The notes beneath the pieces were generated by a model. It did no database searches. It saw only the letters and a list, made by a program, of their open reading frames with translations, and was not told the DNA's origin. From Phallusia mammillata (taxonomy: Eukaryota; Chordata; Ascidiacea; Phlebobranchia; Ascidiidae), in assembly GCA_003260075.1 (NCBI GenBank), contig QLIY01000236.1, positions 111,893-175,892 of the forward strand: a stretch of DNA of 64,000 nucleotides. Reading direction: 5' to 3'. A program made the position numbers and the translations under genes. Below are positions 1 through 12,930 of the stretch, one piece after another. Numbering within the stretch: position 1 is the stretch's first letter; each line of letters begins with the position of its first letter.

Positions 1-663
1 GACTATATTTTAAAATTGTTTGGATTTAAGATCCCTACACTTTCAGATTCGGGTCGAGTTTAAGTCCCAATTTCTGGTACGCATTATGATCGTTGCAAAT
101 CGCCTCTAGGGGCAATACCCCCACTCCAGGAAAAATTCTAAATAAAAACACGTTGATAGCTCGGTGTTTTTTAATCCAACTTGCACAAAGTCACAACATT
201 TTTGGTCCTTCTAAAAATTTTGGCCTCTACTAAAATATTGAGTTAGGCGACTTGCCCATGCACAACTCAATGTCCCTATAACAACACATTTGTACAAACA
301 ATTATGACACCAAACATAATAATGAATCGACAATAGGCACAATTGTACAAGATTACGTCCGGTCGATAAAGTTCATTTAACAAAATTAAACCAGTTTTAA
401 GAATGAGGCTTGATTCGGTGTGCGTTTCTTGATCATGAGAAGTGGTGACGAAAAATCAATAATTACCCCAACCTATGCAGTAACAACGCTAAATGACAGT
501 TCATTCGTCAATCGCTAAATGCCAACTGAAATGGCAAAACGACAATTTGAATTACTCGCCTCAGAAAAAAATCAAAAAAATTAAAAAAGTCATAGTTTTG
601 TGGATTTAAAGGCCTTTTATGATATTATTAAGAAGCGCCAATAAAGGCATGTATCCTTTAGTG
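1..663. other. non-coding stretch, no gene seen
   Basis: No open frame with splice signals or family similarity was found here. The stretch is AT-rich and ends in the sequence ctttagtg (656-663), which is the left target-site copy of the hAT-like element that follows. Confidence 0.5.
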
Positions 664-946
664 CAGTGGATCTCAACCTCATACTTACAAGCCTGTTTAA
701 ATGGGTTGCCCAAGAAAAAGGGGTATTCCTTCTTGACTCATATTTCTGAAACCAGCGAGGTTAGCAATTTTTATAGAATGTACAAGACATGAGTTTCACC
801 CAAAAACCAGGGCTGATTAATTGGGTCAGTTGAGTTGGAATTGTTGATCTGACTTCAATTAAGTATGCGCGAAATCTACTCGCGTATCTTATGAAAAGCT
901 CGAGGATACCACTAGCGGTACGAATACCACGGGTTGAGAACCACTG
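664..946. mobile_element. hAT-like non-autonomous element (MITE)
   Basis: The element begins CAGTGGATCTCAACC and ends GGTTGAGAACCACTG, so its termini are inverted repeats of the CAGTGG...CCACTG type usual for hAT elements. It is flanked by ctttagtg (656-663) and atttagtg (947-954), an 8-bp target duplication with one mismatch, which is the hAT target length. At 283 bp it has no room for a transposase. The small minus-strand open frame inside it is not thought to be a gene. Confidence 0.8.
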
Positions 947-1080
947 ATTTAGTGCGATATAAACCACTGGCAGCGCTAGAGATTAAACGCACACCCGACT
1001 TTTGTCGTCAGGTCCTGTGACATGATCTACATTCTACAAGCTGTTTGAGTTCTAAAAAAATATTTTGTGGGGCATCTCTT

Positions 1081-1090
1081 GGGGGGGGGG
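1081..1090 (+). repeat. poly-G junction between direct copies
   Basis: A run of 10 G separates copy 1 (about 983-1080) from copy 2 (1091-1181). The copies differ by a small indel (attctaca is present only in copy 1) and single bases. Likely an assembly join of two alleles. Confidence 0.75.
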
Positions 1091-1547
1091 ATAAACGCAC
1101 ACCCGAATTTTGTCGTCAGGTCCTGTGACATGATCTACAAGCTGTTTGAGTTCTAAAAAAATATTTTGTGGGGCATCTCTTTCTTACTGCATGCTGGTTA
1201 GAAATCCATGGTTCAAAGCACCTGATCTGCCCATTTCTTCCCGGCACTTGTTCGTTTGTGGAGGCGGTGAGATTTTGATATTTGTTAACAACTGTTTTTC
1301 ACAACAAGCCTGCATCAGATGGCAGTTATCCTTTTGGGACTTTCGCAACATGTTTCACAATATGAAAAATTCCCTTGTTTTTAGACAAAGAAACGAAAAA
1401 CGCATTTTGTATTTTTACTAATAGTCCAAATCATATTGGCTAGCACAAAAAAACTGCCGTAGGATTTGGTCCTTTCAGATCAGCGAATCGGGACGAAAAT
1501 AGTGCGATCCTGCCATCGATCTCCCGAAAGCAGGGGAGGAGATGCTC

Positions 1548-1560
1548 GGGGGGGGGGGGG
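1548..1560 (+). repeat. poly-G junction between direct copies
   Basis: A run of 13 G separates copies 1309-1548 and 1561-1800, each 240 bp and almost identical. This is the cleanest example of the pattern: copy 1 stops at gatgctcg and runs into G, whereas copy 2 continues gatgctcgatgg. Confidence 0.8.
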
Positions 1561-2814
1561 CCTGCATCAGATGGCAGTTATCCTTTTGGGACTTTCACAA
1601 CATGTTTCACAATATGAAAAATTACCTTGTTTTTAGACAAAGAAACGAAAAACGCATTTTGTATTTTTTACTAATAGTCCAAATCATATTGGCTAGCACA
1701 AAAAAACTGCGGTAGGATTTGGTCCTTTCAGATCAGCGAATCGGGACGAAAAAGTGCGATCCTGCCATCGATCTCCCGAAAGCAGGGGAGGAGATGCTCG
1801 ATGGTAAATCTCGGACCACCATTCCAATGTCACCAATTACTGTCCTCGGGACATTCGAATTTGTCTATTGGATCGCAGGAAACGTTCCGGGGAACCGCTA
1901 CGCTGTTTCCGTTTAAGCGTATTTCACTTGTGCACCAGAACCTGCGGTTTTAACCACTGTTATGTGCAACCGACTGTACTTGGCTAGACTTGACTTCATT
2001 TGATGGTGAATTTAGCTGGAGTTTAATTAAACAAGATTAATATTTTAACATCCATGTGATTAGTTGTTACTTTTTTACCTATACCAGCGCTTGTTGTATG
2101 TGCTTACTAAATGGCCAGGTAAAGTCGCGGATATGTTTCTAATTTGGTTCACAATAAAAGGAACAACAAAGAAAACACAGCAAAAACGTTCACACTATCA
2201 TTGTACACTTCGGGCTTGCAATAAATCTATGTCACTGCACAGCATGGAAAATGACTCGCAACAAATGATAAATGTTTTGTGACATTGTGCACCTCGGAAT
2301 AGCAAAGCTGCAGCATTCCTATGCTAAACTCAAATGCTCGCGTACACTTAAAGTGGTACTTAAGTGTGTTTACTTGCGGACGACACTGTCAATTTTCGCA
2401 ACACTCAAGTGGCTGCAATTACATAGCGCCCAAAAAAAGCCGGACGTTTGGAATTCGCCAATAAAACCACCCTATTGAACAACTTGCGCAGTCAGATGAG
2501 GTTAAAGCCAGGTCTTCGAATGCCAGCAAAGACCCAATTGTGACGACACAGAACGTGGTACTCAGTTGTGTGAATTGCATTTACAGCTGTGCTGCATGCC
2601 TGATTACAAGTTAAGCGTAGCCGATCATAGCTAAATGGTCTCCAAAGTAGCTGGGCCCTGGAGGTGAGAAAAGTCGCAGACATGAATGTGTATATCCACT
2701 GTGAATTGACAGCACACAGTGTCGGGGATAATCAGTCACGGGGATAATCAGTCAGATTTCGTACAGAATTTTTTTTTCAGATTTGTAGATTGTTTGATTG
2801 TTTTAACTTGGTTT

Positions 2815-2826
2815 GGGGGGGGGGGG
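2815..2826 (+). repeat. poly-G junction between direct copies
   Basis: A run of 12 G between copies of about 77 bp (2739-2815 and 2829-2905), with small differences in a T run. Confidence 0.75.
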
Positions 2827-4767
2827 TGTCATGGATGATCAGTCAGATTTCGTACAGATTTTTTTTTCAGATTTGTAGATTGTTTGATTGTTTTAACTTG
2901 GTTTGAAAAAGCTTTTGCATCAGATAATACTATTTGTTAGCTGAATCACACGATATAAAACCAGAATGCGAAGCATGTGTTCAGATGTAATCATACTCCG
3001 AACGTAAATAAAAGTGCATGTGCTGTTTATGGATGAAGCAATGGGGTAATTGCAGTCATTAGTGTTTACAGACAGTCGGCAAGTTAAATGACAAGCGCAT
3101 TTAGATGTTGTCAATGCAAAGGTAGCAATGCATGGGCAGTGTCAAGAATGGGTAGCAGTTTTTAATGTGCTGCTGGTTAAAGTTTTCTGTAGGTTTTAAA
3201 AATTTCTAGTTTACAGTCAAACGACAGACCTTGTTTGGTATTACTTAGTATTGTACTGTGTCTGCCGGTAAAATGTTGAACGAACGGGCAGCGACTACAA
3301 CAAATAGCCTTACACGCTTGGGTAAACTCATTGTGTCGTCACACAGTCAGTCGCGGGATCCATCATTCGTCACAACTCAATTCGTCGGCGAACATTGCAC
3401 ACAAAAATTGGCTCAGTCGAGGGTAGGCGATCGAAATGTCGCTGGGATAGCTACTATCACTGTTATCACAACAAACAATATACGGCGCGTAAGACGACCG
3501 TTATTGTTGTCAGTGTGTTTAACTTAGATGCGTAACTGCTGATTTTTGGGCGATACAGGTCTCAGGTAAATACGTTTGCCCTGCTTTTTTCTTACGTGGT
3601 GATTTTTGTCGCTGTCCGAATGAAATGATATACTACGACGCGGCAACAAGAGGCGTGCAGTATTTACGGCGCTTCTACAGCGAAGACTATATGTTAGTCA
3701 AGGAATTTCGGATCAATTGTAGTTTCATTAAAAACTGAGTTGTCGGTCGTCAGGGTTTAGAAGTCCATGTTTGATGTTGCGGGAGAGGTAATACTTGCAT
3801 GCTCGGCGGCGACCAATTTCTAACATTAAATATTTCATGAGAGCGGGTATAGGTTTTGTCGGAAATGAATTCAGGCTGCAGAATTAAGGCTTGCATCTTG
3901 TTATCCTTTTGTCGTAACAGCTTGCACAGCAATAATTGTTGTTGCACAGAATGGTTGTGTCTTTTGTATTCAGTTTAGAAACGTACATTTTTGAACTACT
4001 TGAAGGCGCCAGCATTGAGCATCCAAAATCCCAGAGCGTCTAATCGATTTCCGCCACAAACTTGCGTTCGATTGGTTGCATTTTATTATCTTTCGTAGAT
4101 CCCGAATGCGACTCTTCGATTTAAACTTATTGATCGAGAAAATTCGATTTGAAACTCCTCCTAAAGTGTAGTCACAGTCCAAGGCCACAAATATTAGTAA
4201 GTTAGTGAAACAGGCGTACCAGAACGTTGGGTTTAGCTGCTTTAATAGTAACCACATAACTTGCTATTAGGAATGCAATTTTGGCACAAGGTTCAACGAA
4301 AAACTCTCTTTAACGATTGGCGAGTATTTATAGCTTAAAGCGTGTCGATTTTGTGGCATCTGACTCACTAGGGTCATTTCGCTGTCAAATTGCCATGAAA
4401 ACAGGATGGGCCTCCATTATAATGACCGGTGAGGTTTACAGTTGACTTAGTGAAGCCCGCTTAGCGATTTGTTAGAAAAACAGAGATCCTATTTGAGACA
4501 TTTGCAAAATTGAATTATGCATTTATTAAAATAAGGGTGAAATGAAGCTATTTTGATCAAACCAGGGTACAGCATAATGAAACGTACTGTGGGTGGTTGA
4601 GCTATTTTAAACATTGTTTAGTAGTTCTAATAGAGTTGACAGCATTAACGTTTGCTTTGCTTGCTTTTGCGACATCTAATTCAAAGTTGTCATTTGTTTA
4701 GACTTGCAAGGTTGAACAAAAAACCCCAATAAAATTTCGCTTCGTGCAGTCATTTACAATATTCATA

Positions 4768-4777
4768 GGGGGGGGGG
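4768..4777 (+). repeat. poly-G junction between direct copies
   Basis: A run of 10 G between copies 4513-4767 and 4778-5024. The copies differ by several substitutions and short indels, at the level expected of two haplotypes. Confidence 0.75.
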
Positions 4778-5854
4778 AATTATGTATCTATTTAAATAAG
4801 GTTAAAGCTATTTTGAAACCAGGGTACAGCATAATGAAACGCAATGTGGGTGGTTGAGCTATTTTAAACGTTGTTTAGTAGTTTTAATAGAGTTGACAGC
4901 ATTAACGTTTGCTTTGCTTGCTTTTGCGACAGCTAATTCAAAGTTGTCATTTGTTTAGACTTGCAAGGTTGAACAGAAAACCCCAATAAAATTTCGCTTC
5001 GTGCAGTCATTTACAATATTCATACCATAGCAACGCGACATAATTTAATGCCACTGGGCAGGACACAACATCTCTGTACCCGTGCCTATACCCTGATACC
5101 AAGCGCCAAACTGAATTACTTTTCAGCATTCAAGGCGTTCGCTTGCAACAGCAAACACCTGGTTGACAGATTCTCAAAACAAGGCACCACTCTTGAGCAA
5201 GCAAAGGGCGCTTTAATAAAACACGGGTCACTTACGCCGCGATCCCACGTCAAGCTGAAGACGCGTCAGCTTGGGGACTCGTACATCGCGGGCAGGACAA
5301 TACGCAATCATGCAGCCATGTAAGACGAATATTGACTTTGGCTAAAGGGCGATACACGAAAACCGACCTGTGGTCTTTCCGTGCGACCGATATTGTTTGA
5401 ACAAATCTCAGTCGCTCGCCAAAATCATTTTGTTTGCTTAAAGCCTCTTCCCGGAGATAAGCTGAAATGTTGGGTCCCACTAATACCACTGTCCCACATA
5501 CAAGTGGTCAATAAAAGCATCTCCTCCTGCGCAGGAGATCGGTGATAACGAGGCCTTCGTAAATGTAATTTTCCGACGTTTACCACCTTTGTGTGTTCTA
5601 GCTGATAATGTTGACTATTTAAAAGCATTTTTATGGATTGCCTTTGTTAAAATGTTGTTACGATTTTTGGGCTTTAATAATATTCCCAATACTGTAATGT
5701 GTGTAAAGCGTTGCAAAAATTTGCTACGTGAACCAGTAACGGTATTGAAACGTTTCATAATGGCAATCTTATAGTGATAATTTTTATTTTTTTTGAACAA
5801 AGTAAGTTTGGAAGCAAAATCTTGATTGGGTTTCACAAGTGTAAATATGTTTTA

Positions 5855-5865
5855 GGGGGGGGGGG
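5855..5865 (+). repeat. poly-G junction between direct copies
   Basis: A run of 11 G between copies 5732-5855 and 5866-5990. Confidence 0.75.
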
Positions 5866-6865
5866 ACCAGTAACGGTATATTGAAACGTTCGATCATGGC
5901 GATCTTATAGTGATAACGTTTATATTTTTTGAACAAAGTAAATTTGGAAGCAAAATCTTGATTGGGTTTCACAAGTGTAAATATGTTTTAGTCAGTTAGT
6001 AAGGCATTCTAACTCATGCTGAGTTACAAAATTGCCTGAATCACCAAAAAAACGTATAGGCCTACTGAAAAACATTCACGTCTAAGACTGATTGAAAACC
6101 TAAAGAAATGTTGTGGGTTTTCAAGTGCACACTGTCACTTTTTCTGTATACAACAACCCACGTATTATTGTTGTTACGCACGACGACACGTTATTATGAA
6201 ACGAGCCAGCGACCATTGACTTGACCTTGGGCTGTGTTACGCGACAATTGTGACGTCACAATCGGAAATTGAATTGTTTTCGTCAGAGGCCTTTTGTGAC
6301 GACGAATGAAGGTAGTTTTCGGAAAATGTTTTATGAGTCTGAAAAATAATAATGGTAAAATGCGAGTAACGAGTGTGGGTATTTTCACAAACTAAAAGTG
6401 TTAGTTTTGAACCGAAGAATGTAGTAATTCGGATTGAAATTGTATTATGTTCAGCGTGCAGGAAAGAAGTGACAACAAAATTATGATAAGATTCGAGAAA
6501 GAATGGTAATTTGTTTTTGGTAGAACAGGAGATTTGGAAATACGAGGTTGGAATTTCATCCCTAAGTCTAGACATAAATTGTGCTGAAATAAAAATTGGA
6601 CGGGAAATGCTTCGGCACCTTTTGACGCTGCTTTGATGCTACTGTTCAGAACGGCGATTTAAAAGTTTACAGAGGGTCGTTTAAAATGGTTTAGTTGTCA
6701 GAATTCTCGCTGGAATGCATTTTCGTTCTTGGGTTTCATGCAAACACTCCTGCAAATCCAAAAACCAACAAACGTGGCTAGATTCCCAGAATGTGGACAT
6801 TTTTGCAAATCCGCATATAAACTTCTGCTACAACGTTCATGTCAATCTAAACCCGCAGGTGTCGT

Positions 6866-6889
6866 GGGGGGGGGGGGGGGGGGGGGGGG
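6866..6889 (+). repeat. poly-G junction between direct copies
   Basis: A run of 24 G between copies 6778-6865 and 6891-6978, about 88 bp each. Confidence 0.75.
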
Positions 6890-7138
6890 ACTAGATTCCG
6901 AGAATGTGGACATTTTTGCAAACCCGCATTTAAACTTCTGCTACAACGTTCATGTCAATCTAAACCCGCAGGTGTCGTTCAAACACACCAGATTAGTTCC
7001 TTAGTGCACAAGTTTAACTTCGCCTTGACTTAGTGTGTGATGACTAAAGGTGACCGCAGCCTTTAAGGTTCACTGTTCTCGCACGGTTTGAGTCTACTTA
7101 GTCGCTCCCTTGTGTGTTGTGTCGAAACATTACTACTA

Positions 7139-7149
7139 GGGGGGGGGGG
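7139..7149 (+). repeat. poly-G junction between direct copies
   Basis: A run of 11 G between copies 7003-7138 and 7151-7288. Confidence 0.75.
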
Positions 7150-10100
7150 CAGTGCACAAGTTTAACTTCGCCTTTTACTTAGTGTGTGATGACTAAAGGT
7201 GACCACAGCCTTTAAGGTTCACTGTTCTCGCACGGTTTTGGTCTACTTAGTCGCTCCCTTGTGTGTTGTGTCGAAACATTACTACTAGGGTTGTGTTTGT
7301 GTTCGCAAATGCATTGACAGCTTCGTTGAAATTTTGCAATTGCTTTTTGGTAATAGGGAGTTAGAATACCAAGCTTTAACAAAATACCAAGTTTTGCATG
7401 TTTCTTAACTCTTTTAAAATCAAAGGGCTGAAATTGATAAAAATCGCAATAGAAAGTACCCTACAGCATTAGTTTAAGCTTGCTACAGGTTTTTATGGGT
7501 AAATTTCCTTTGCAGTTTTGTTGTTTTGATGGGAAGTAATCTTTTGCTAAAAGTATTTAGTCTTCAACGACGATACAGTCTTCATAAAATTTTTAGATAT
7601 TCGCAGCAAAGACGTTATTCGAGTATGATTAGCTATAAGGCACAAAACACGTGTATGGGTGTGGGTCTATTTACATTATGAGCCGAACCGCCATGCACTA
7701 CTGACAGACAATGAGTGAATTTTTGTTGTTGTTTTGTGTCTTTATACTCAGGACACTTATTTACAAAGTAGAGGTTTAGCGTCTTGCTTAAAGCCGTAAG
7801 ACATCTCACGGTAGTTGGTGCAGAATAGAAGGTGCATATACACAGCAGTGTGCAAAGGAATTCAGGTTTTTGGTCAGTGGGCCAGTGACGTTTAACGTTG
7901 AGGCTGTAGTGTAGAAAAGAAGTTTTTATTGATCCGCAATGTGCGCGTTTTGATTATGTGCGCAGATAAATAAAATATAATAATTCAATTTGTATCAAAA
8001 CAATGTCCACGAAGACGGTTTTGTTTGGTTACATTTTTCCACTTACTGTTGGCCCAGATCGAAATGTTTGGATTGAATTTTTCGAATTGGAACAGCAAGG
8101 TGATTAAATAGTCAGTAAGTTTTTTTTAATAAATACAGTGAGAACAGTTAGAGAAGATTTAAAACACACATTAGTAGTTTGTTTAACCAGTTTCCCGCGT
8201 AAACTGGAATTTATTCTGCTTGTTAACGTCGTTTAATGTTTTATTTGTTTCTGATCACCTAATATATACGTTTCAAAGTAGTTGATATTTTTAGGATTTC
8301 TGCTTTTAGTATGAAACATGCAGTTTGCTTTTCGAACTATTTTCGCAAAACTCAAACTTTGCAGAAAAAACTGTTTTTGTTTTCCTTGTTCGGGAAGTTT
8401 GCACTGTCAAAGCAATTCTAAATGGACAGCAACAAGTTAAGAGCGTTCGTAGATGTCACTGTTATTGGCTTCAAATGAACCGTGGGCGCCTTTCAGAAGG
8501 CACCATTGCACTGAAGCGGCGACACGGCCAGTGAAAATACGTGCGCAAAGCCGGAAAACTGCGCTAGTTTTCCTGCCGATAGATCTCAACTAAACAGTTT
8601 GGAAACCAATTGTCTGGTTGATCGGGCCATTAACGTAAACGATTGCTACTGGTGGTTTTATTGATTGATGGTGATGCTTTTTATTGGTGGGATACGCTTT
8701 ATTGCGTGTGTTTTATTGAACCAGGTATGGGGAATGCTATAGCACAGCTGGTAGTAAACGTTATTATGTCTGAACAACAATCTCCTGTAACCTCTTTACC
8801 ATCTTCGAATTGTCGTATATGCCTGTTGTAGCCACGACTTTTTGTCCAAATGTATTAAAGCATTATTCAGCAACGTATTGTAACGTATAAGCTGAAACAC
8901 TCGTATCGTTTAATCGCAAACACCCACCTAATTGCTAAGCTTTGAATAATGTATATTTAATAAGGTCACAGAATAACGATAAGTGCTTAGTGCAACAGAT
9001 GTGTTCATGTTAGACAAGAAAGTGTCAATAGATGTACATCAATAGTCAACATGAGTTTTTCATAGCTGTCCATCGCAATCAATTACCGCATAACCGCCTG
9101 GTTGTAGCATAGAAATTGCACAGCATAATTGCTTGGTGTTTTGAGCGCTTATGGTCAAGAGGCATAACCTGCGACACTCGCTCAAAAGTCGGTGACCCTT
9201 TAAGCAGGTTGGGTAAAAAATCAATGCAATACCAGGCCACGCGTAAAACAGTCGCGAAAACAATAGGCGGACAATCGGAGGGTGAAGGCAACAGCAACCC
9301 CGAACCTGGCCACCTGTCGCCCCCAACTTTATCCACCCGCCACCCTCCTCACTGTATAGTCGTGGGAAGGACATTTTTCTGCGCTGGTGCATTTACGTAA
9401 ACAGGCTACGGCTGCTTTGGGTCTTTTGTTCCCGTGCACCGGGTCCTTGGCGACAGTTTTTAGGAGGTTATATCCATTTTCAATTGGCCGGATCGGTAAC
9501 ATTTGGTGGTCGTGTCCCTTCTTCGTCGCTTGGAGCAGTTTGTAACCTTTGTGGAGCAGTTTAGGCGAGCGTTGTGCGGTTGGTGGTGAAGGAAGTTAAA
9601 GTGTTGGGTTTAGTTGTCAGCTTTAGTATGTCAGGTTAGAAGCTGCAGTGTTGTTGGATAATATTTGATGTGAAGCATTTTTTTGATAGTTGCTCTTTCA
9701 GTATTTATTTGATAAGATATATAACAAACTTGTTTGGGTGAAAAATAAAACAGGTAGCGGGTTTTTCATTTGTTAAGCGTTTTGTGCCGTTATTTGTTAC
9801 GTTGTTGGTTTACCCAAATATTAGTACACCAGAAATCGCATTTTTGTGCGTTAGATGCCACAAATTAAAAACATATATATGTGTAAATTTTAATGCCCAC
9901 ACACCTTACTACAATAATATATTTTACATTAAAGATCGCTACTGCGATTTTAGGTCGTTGGCGCGATCAAATTGGAACGTATTGGAACGTATTTGAACGC
10001 GGCGAACCTATTTGACCAAGACATTTTCAGGGCACAATAGATCGCCAATTCGGGTTCATACAAATTTTGACCCGATCTCTCGAAATGCCTTTGTGACAAG

Positions 10101-12683
10101 ACAATGGCGGTCGAGCTTTATTTCTGTGAGGTAGGAATTCGCTTGTCGGTTCCCTTGTCACGCAAAGTCCGCTACTTGGCTTTGCGGGTTCAAGTTGCGA
10201 TCCTTGGTTTACCCCACGAACACCGCGAAACTGTTTGCGTTTAACGGTACTTTGACCGTGAATGAAGTTGATATGTTGACCTGCATTGTGTGCCTTGTTG
10301 TTGCGGCAAGACAGTAAAACACCTGTGGCGAAAAATTAGGGTAACTTTTAACGTTTAGGTGTGTTTAAATGTGTTTGTGGTTGTAGAGAGAAGCGGTAAA
10401 GTTTGTTGTTCATATCTGTGGTAAAACGTGTAGGTTTAGAATTTATAAAGACGATGATTATTTGATCGTGGTTGAAAGTTGATTGAAGCTAATTCAAGTT
10501 TCTAGCATAAAAAGTTGTATCTAATTGAGTTTATCCAGAATCCAGAAGGGATACGTCGAAATTAAACAAACATACGGGGAATGCTTTAAAAACCGTATTC
10601 TAAAATGTGCAAAATATTCCTGATAAATATTAAATGGGTTGCAGGGTTTTGAAACTCAGTTTTACCCAAAATAGAACGACTACAACCGTTTCAGATAGCG
10701 GACAAACCGTTTCAATCTTAGGCGGGTTTCGTATTGATCTCGTCTAAAGCTCAGTAACCCATTACTGCCATGTACAGCTGTTTTCCGTAAATGTACCGCC
10801 CTCTCATGTGGTGCAGTTAAACGTTTTCAAACCGAACCACCAACATTAGGCAAGTGCTTGTGTGAACCATATCGACATTGAGTTTCCAATTACGGTCGGT
10901 TTACCTAAAAATCACACGCCCCAATAATGTGGAGTTCCACCAGGCGTGGCGGTGGGTTGCTGGTTAGCCGACAGCCGTTCAAGCGTGACCCGTTTAGAGT
11001 GTGAAAATAGTGGTTTTCGTTGCAAGACACTGATAATGTGTTTTTCATCTATTCCACGTCGGTGCTATGTCCGACTAAGCCATTTTAACACAACGGTGTG
11101 TTTTAAATGTGCTACTCTTATTACTCGGGTATTGACTTCTGGAGGTAATATATTTGCATTAAATTGAAAAACTTCTCAATCTCTGAAAATCAAATTACTA
11201 CTACATGCGTTAAACGCCGTTTTATCTCAACATTACGTAACTTTAATCTGCACTAAAGCAAGTAACTTCTAAGTCCAACTTGAGAACAAAAAGGCCTAAC
11301 CGCATGGTGGCAATAAAGATTAACAAGTTTTAAGAGCGTTTTTTATTACAGTTTTCAAAACATATGAAATAATTAAATTATCGCAAATTCTATCCATGTG
11401 GAATTCCCAACATTAGGTTTGTAGTAACACAAGAAAAACATTCCATCAAATTTTTTGTCCCCAAATCTTATTTGGTGTCACATCAAGAGATGCAACAGTG
11501 GCATTCGATTTCCATTGTACGAGTTCGCCCCTAATCCCATGCACTTCAGCCTTTATCAAGTTACCCAGAAGCCACATTATAACATGCAGGGAGCCCGTAG
11601 TGTTTCCCACGTAACAGTACACTCATTGTCTCGGTTTGTGACGTCAACAACATTCGATTGTGTGGTCGACCCCTGGGTGAGGACCCAATTGGGGGTTCGG
11701 TCAGGCGAGGTCGAATTCCGCCACGAAAACAACCCCAAATAGTGGGTGACTCGGTGAATTATTATCCGTAGTAGGCCAAGGAACAACACGTTTGAAACAG
11801 ATATAGTACTTATCGCGTCTGCAATCTTTCGGTCGTGTTTAAAAAGTTTAGTTAATCGATTGCCCGAAAATGGTTCGTGACGTTTCAGAGATGACGTCTT
11901 GCTGGGTCATTTGTGTGTTAGTGGCCCCTATTTTTGACGTCATTGGGGATTTTTCGGGTTTGAGTCAATAACGATTGTTGACAAGTTTGAACTCCGAAAT
12001 ATATTTTTGCTACAAATTATGAAAATAACTTTTTGTAGTGTATTTTCGTGTTTCCTCAACTTTTCGTTTAAGGTTTTTTTTTCGTTTAAACAAGCAGATC
12101 ATTGTAAAAATATATTGCACGAAAAAAAAGGTTGTAAAAGTATTGTTTGCAGCTTTCATCTTTCAAAACTATATAATAACACGGCAATAAGTAACCTTGA
12201 ATTTATCAAAGCAAATAATTGTGTGAGTATCCTTTTACAATCTTCCACAACATGAACTTTCGCGTTGTACTATAATGCGTCAGACTTTGCTAATAGTCCT
12301 AATCTATGGTACCTACTTCACGCAATCGCCACTGTGTAAAATGTTTTAAACTTTAGGAGAAAGCTTCTGTGGTCGTAAACAGACTATCGCCGCTGCAGCC
12401 ACGATGTTGTAACGTTAAACAAGAGTTCCGGTATTTTGAAAAAAATGTAACAACACTATTATCACGTTTAACATGGAAACCCGGTCGACTACAACTCATC
12501 ACTGTGTGAATAAAAATAATAAACCTTAAATACAAATTTATTTCATAATGACCTTAAGGTGGATACGACGCAGGTTATGAGTAAAAAGTAAGAGTGTAAA
12601 ACATAAAGCGCACAAAAAACGTGTCAATTATATTTACAAAGTTGTCTTATTTTTTTCAGGTACTTTTTTCTGTATAGGCATTT

Positions 12684-12755
12684 ATGTGTGTTTTCCGTTT
12701 TGTCATTTACTCCCTTAGTGGATTCAGTTTTGCTTTCACTGTCCGAAGCATGTAA
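12684..12755 (+). other. possible upstream ORF in the PEAK leader
   Basis: The first ATG after the acceptor at 12659 is at 12684. It is out of frame with the PEAK coding sequence and reaches TAA after 23 codons. If the transcript begins at this acceptor, this short frame would precede the main start at 12931 and could lower its translation. Confidence 0.3.
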
Positions 12756-12930
12756 TCAAGTGTTCTATACTCATCCATCAATCAACCCGTGTAGTTGGTC
12801 GGACATCAAGTGCATACTTTACTGCGACAGGCCGACCCATCCAGTCGACTTGACCGATCGACGGCGCTTCAAAACAAACTACAAAAATTCCAAAACGCGC
12901 GACAAACCAGACGCGAGAGGAAGCGGCGCG

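Larger units (their letters stand above)
947..12659. other. gene-poor region upstream of the PEAK gene
   Basis: Nearly 12 kb without a convincing gene. Open frames are short and on both strands, and none shows family similarity. Seven poly-G junctions with flanking duplications lie between 1081 and 7290. A somewhat GC-richer patch at 9100-9420 has overlapping open frames on both strands but no recognisable product. Part of the region may be 5' intron or promoter of the PEAK gene, because a splice acceptor (ttttttcag, ending 12659) opens its first coding exon. Confidence 0.5.

Noticed and set aside
5048..5323. 91-codon plus-strand open frame with an ATG
   Set aside because: No similarity, splice context or codon signal beyond chance, and a competing frame overlaps it on the other strand.
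1081..7290. A tandem-repeat or CRISPR-like array near the left end
   Set aside because: Each duplication is a different sequence with only two copies; there is no common repeat unit or spacer structure.
9060..9400. Overlapping 85-110-codon frames on both strands
   Set aside because: They overlap on opposite strands in a GC-richer patch with no recognisable product; chance frames are the better reading.
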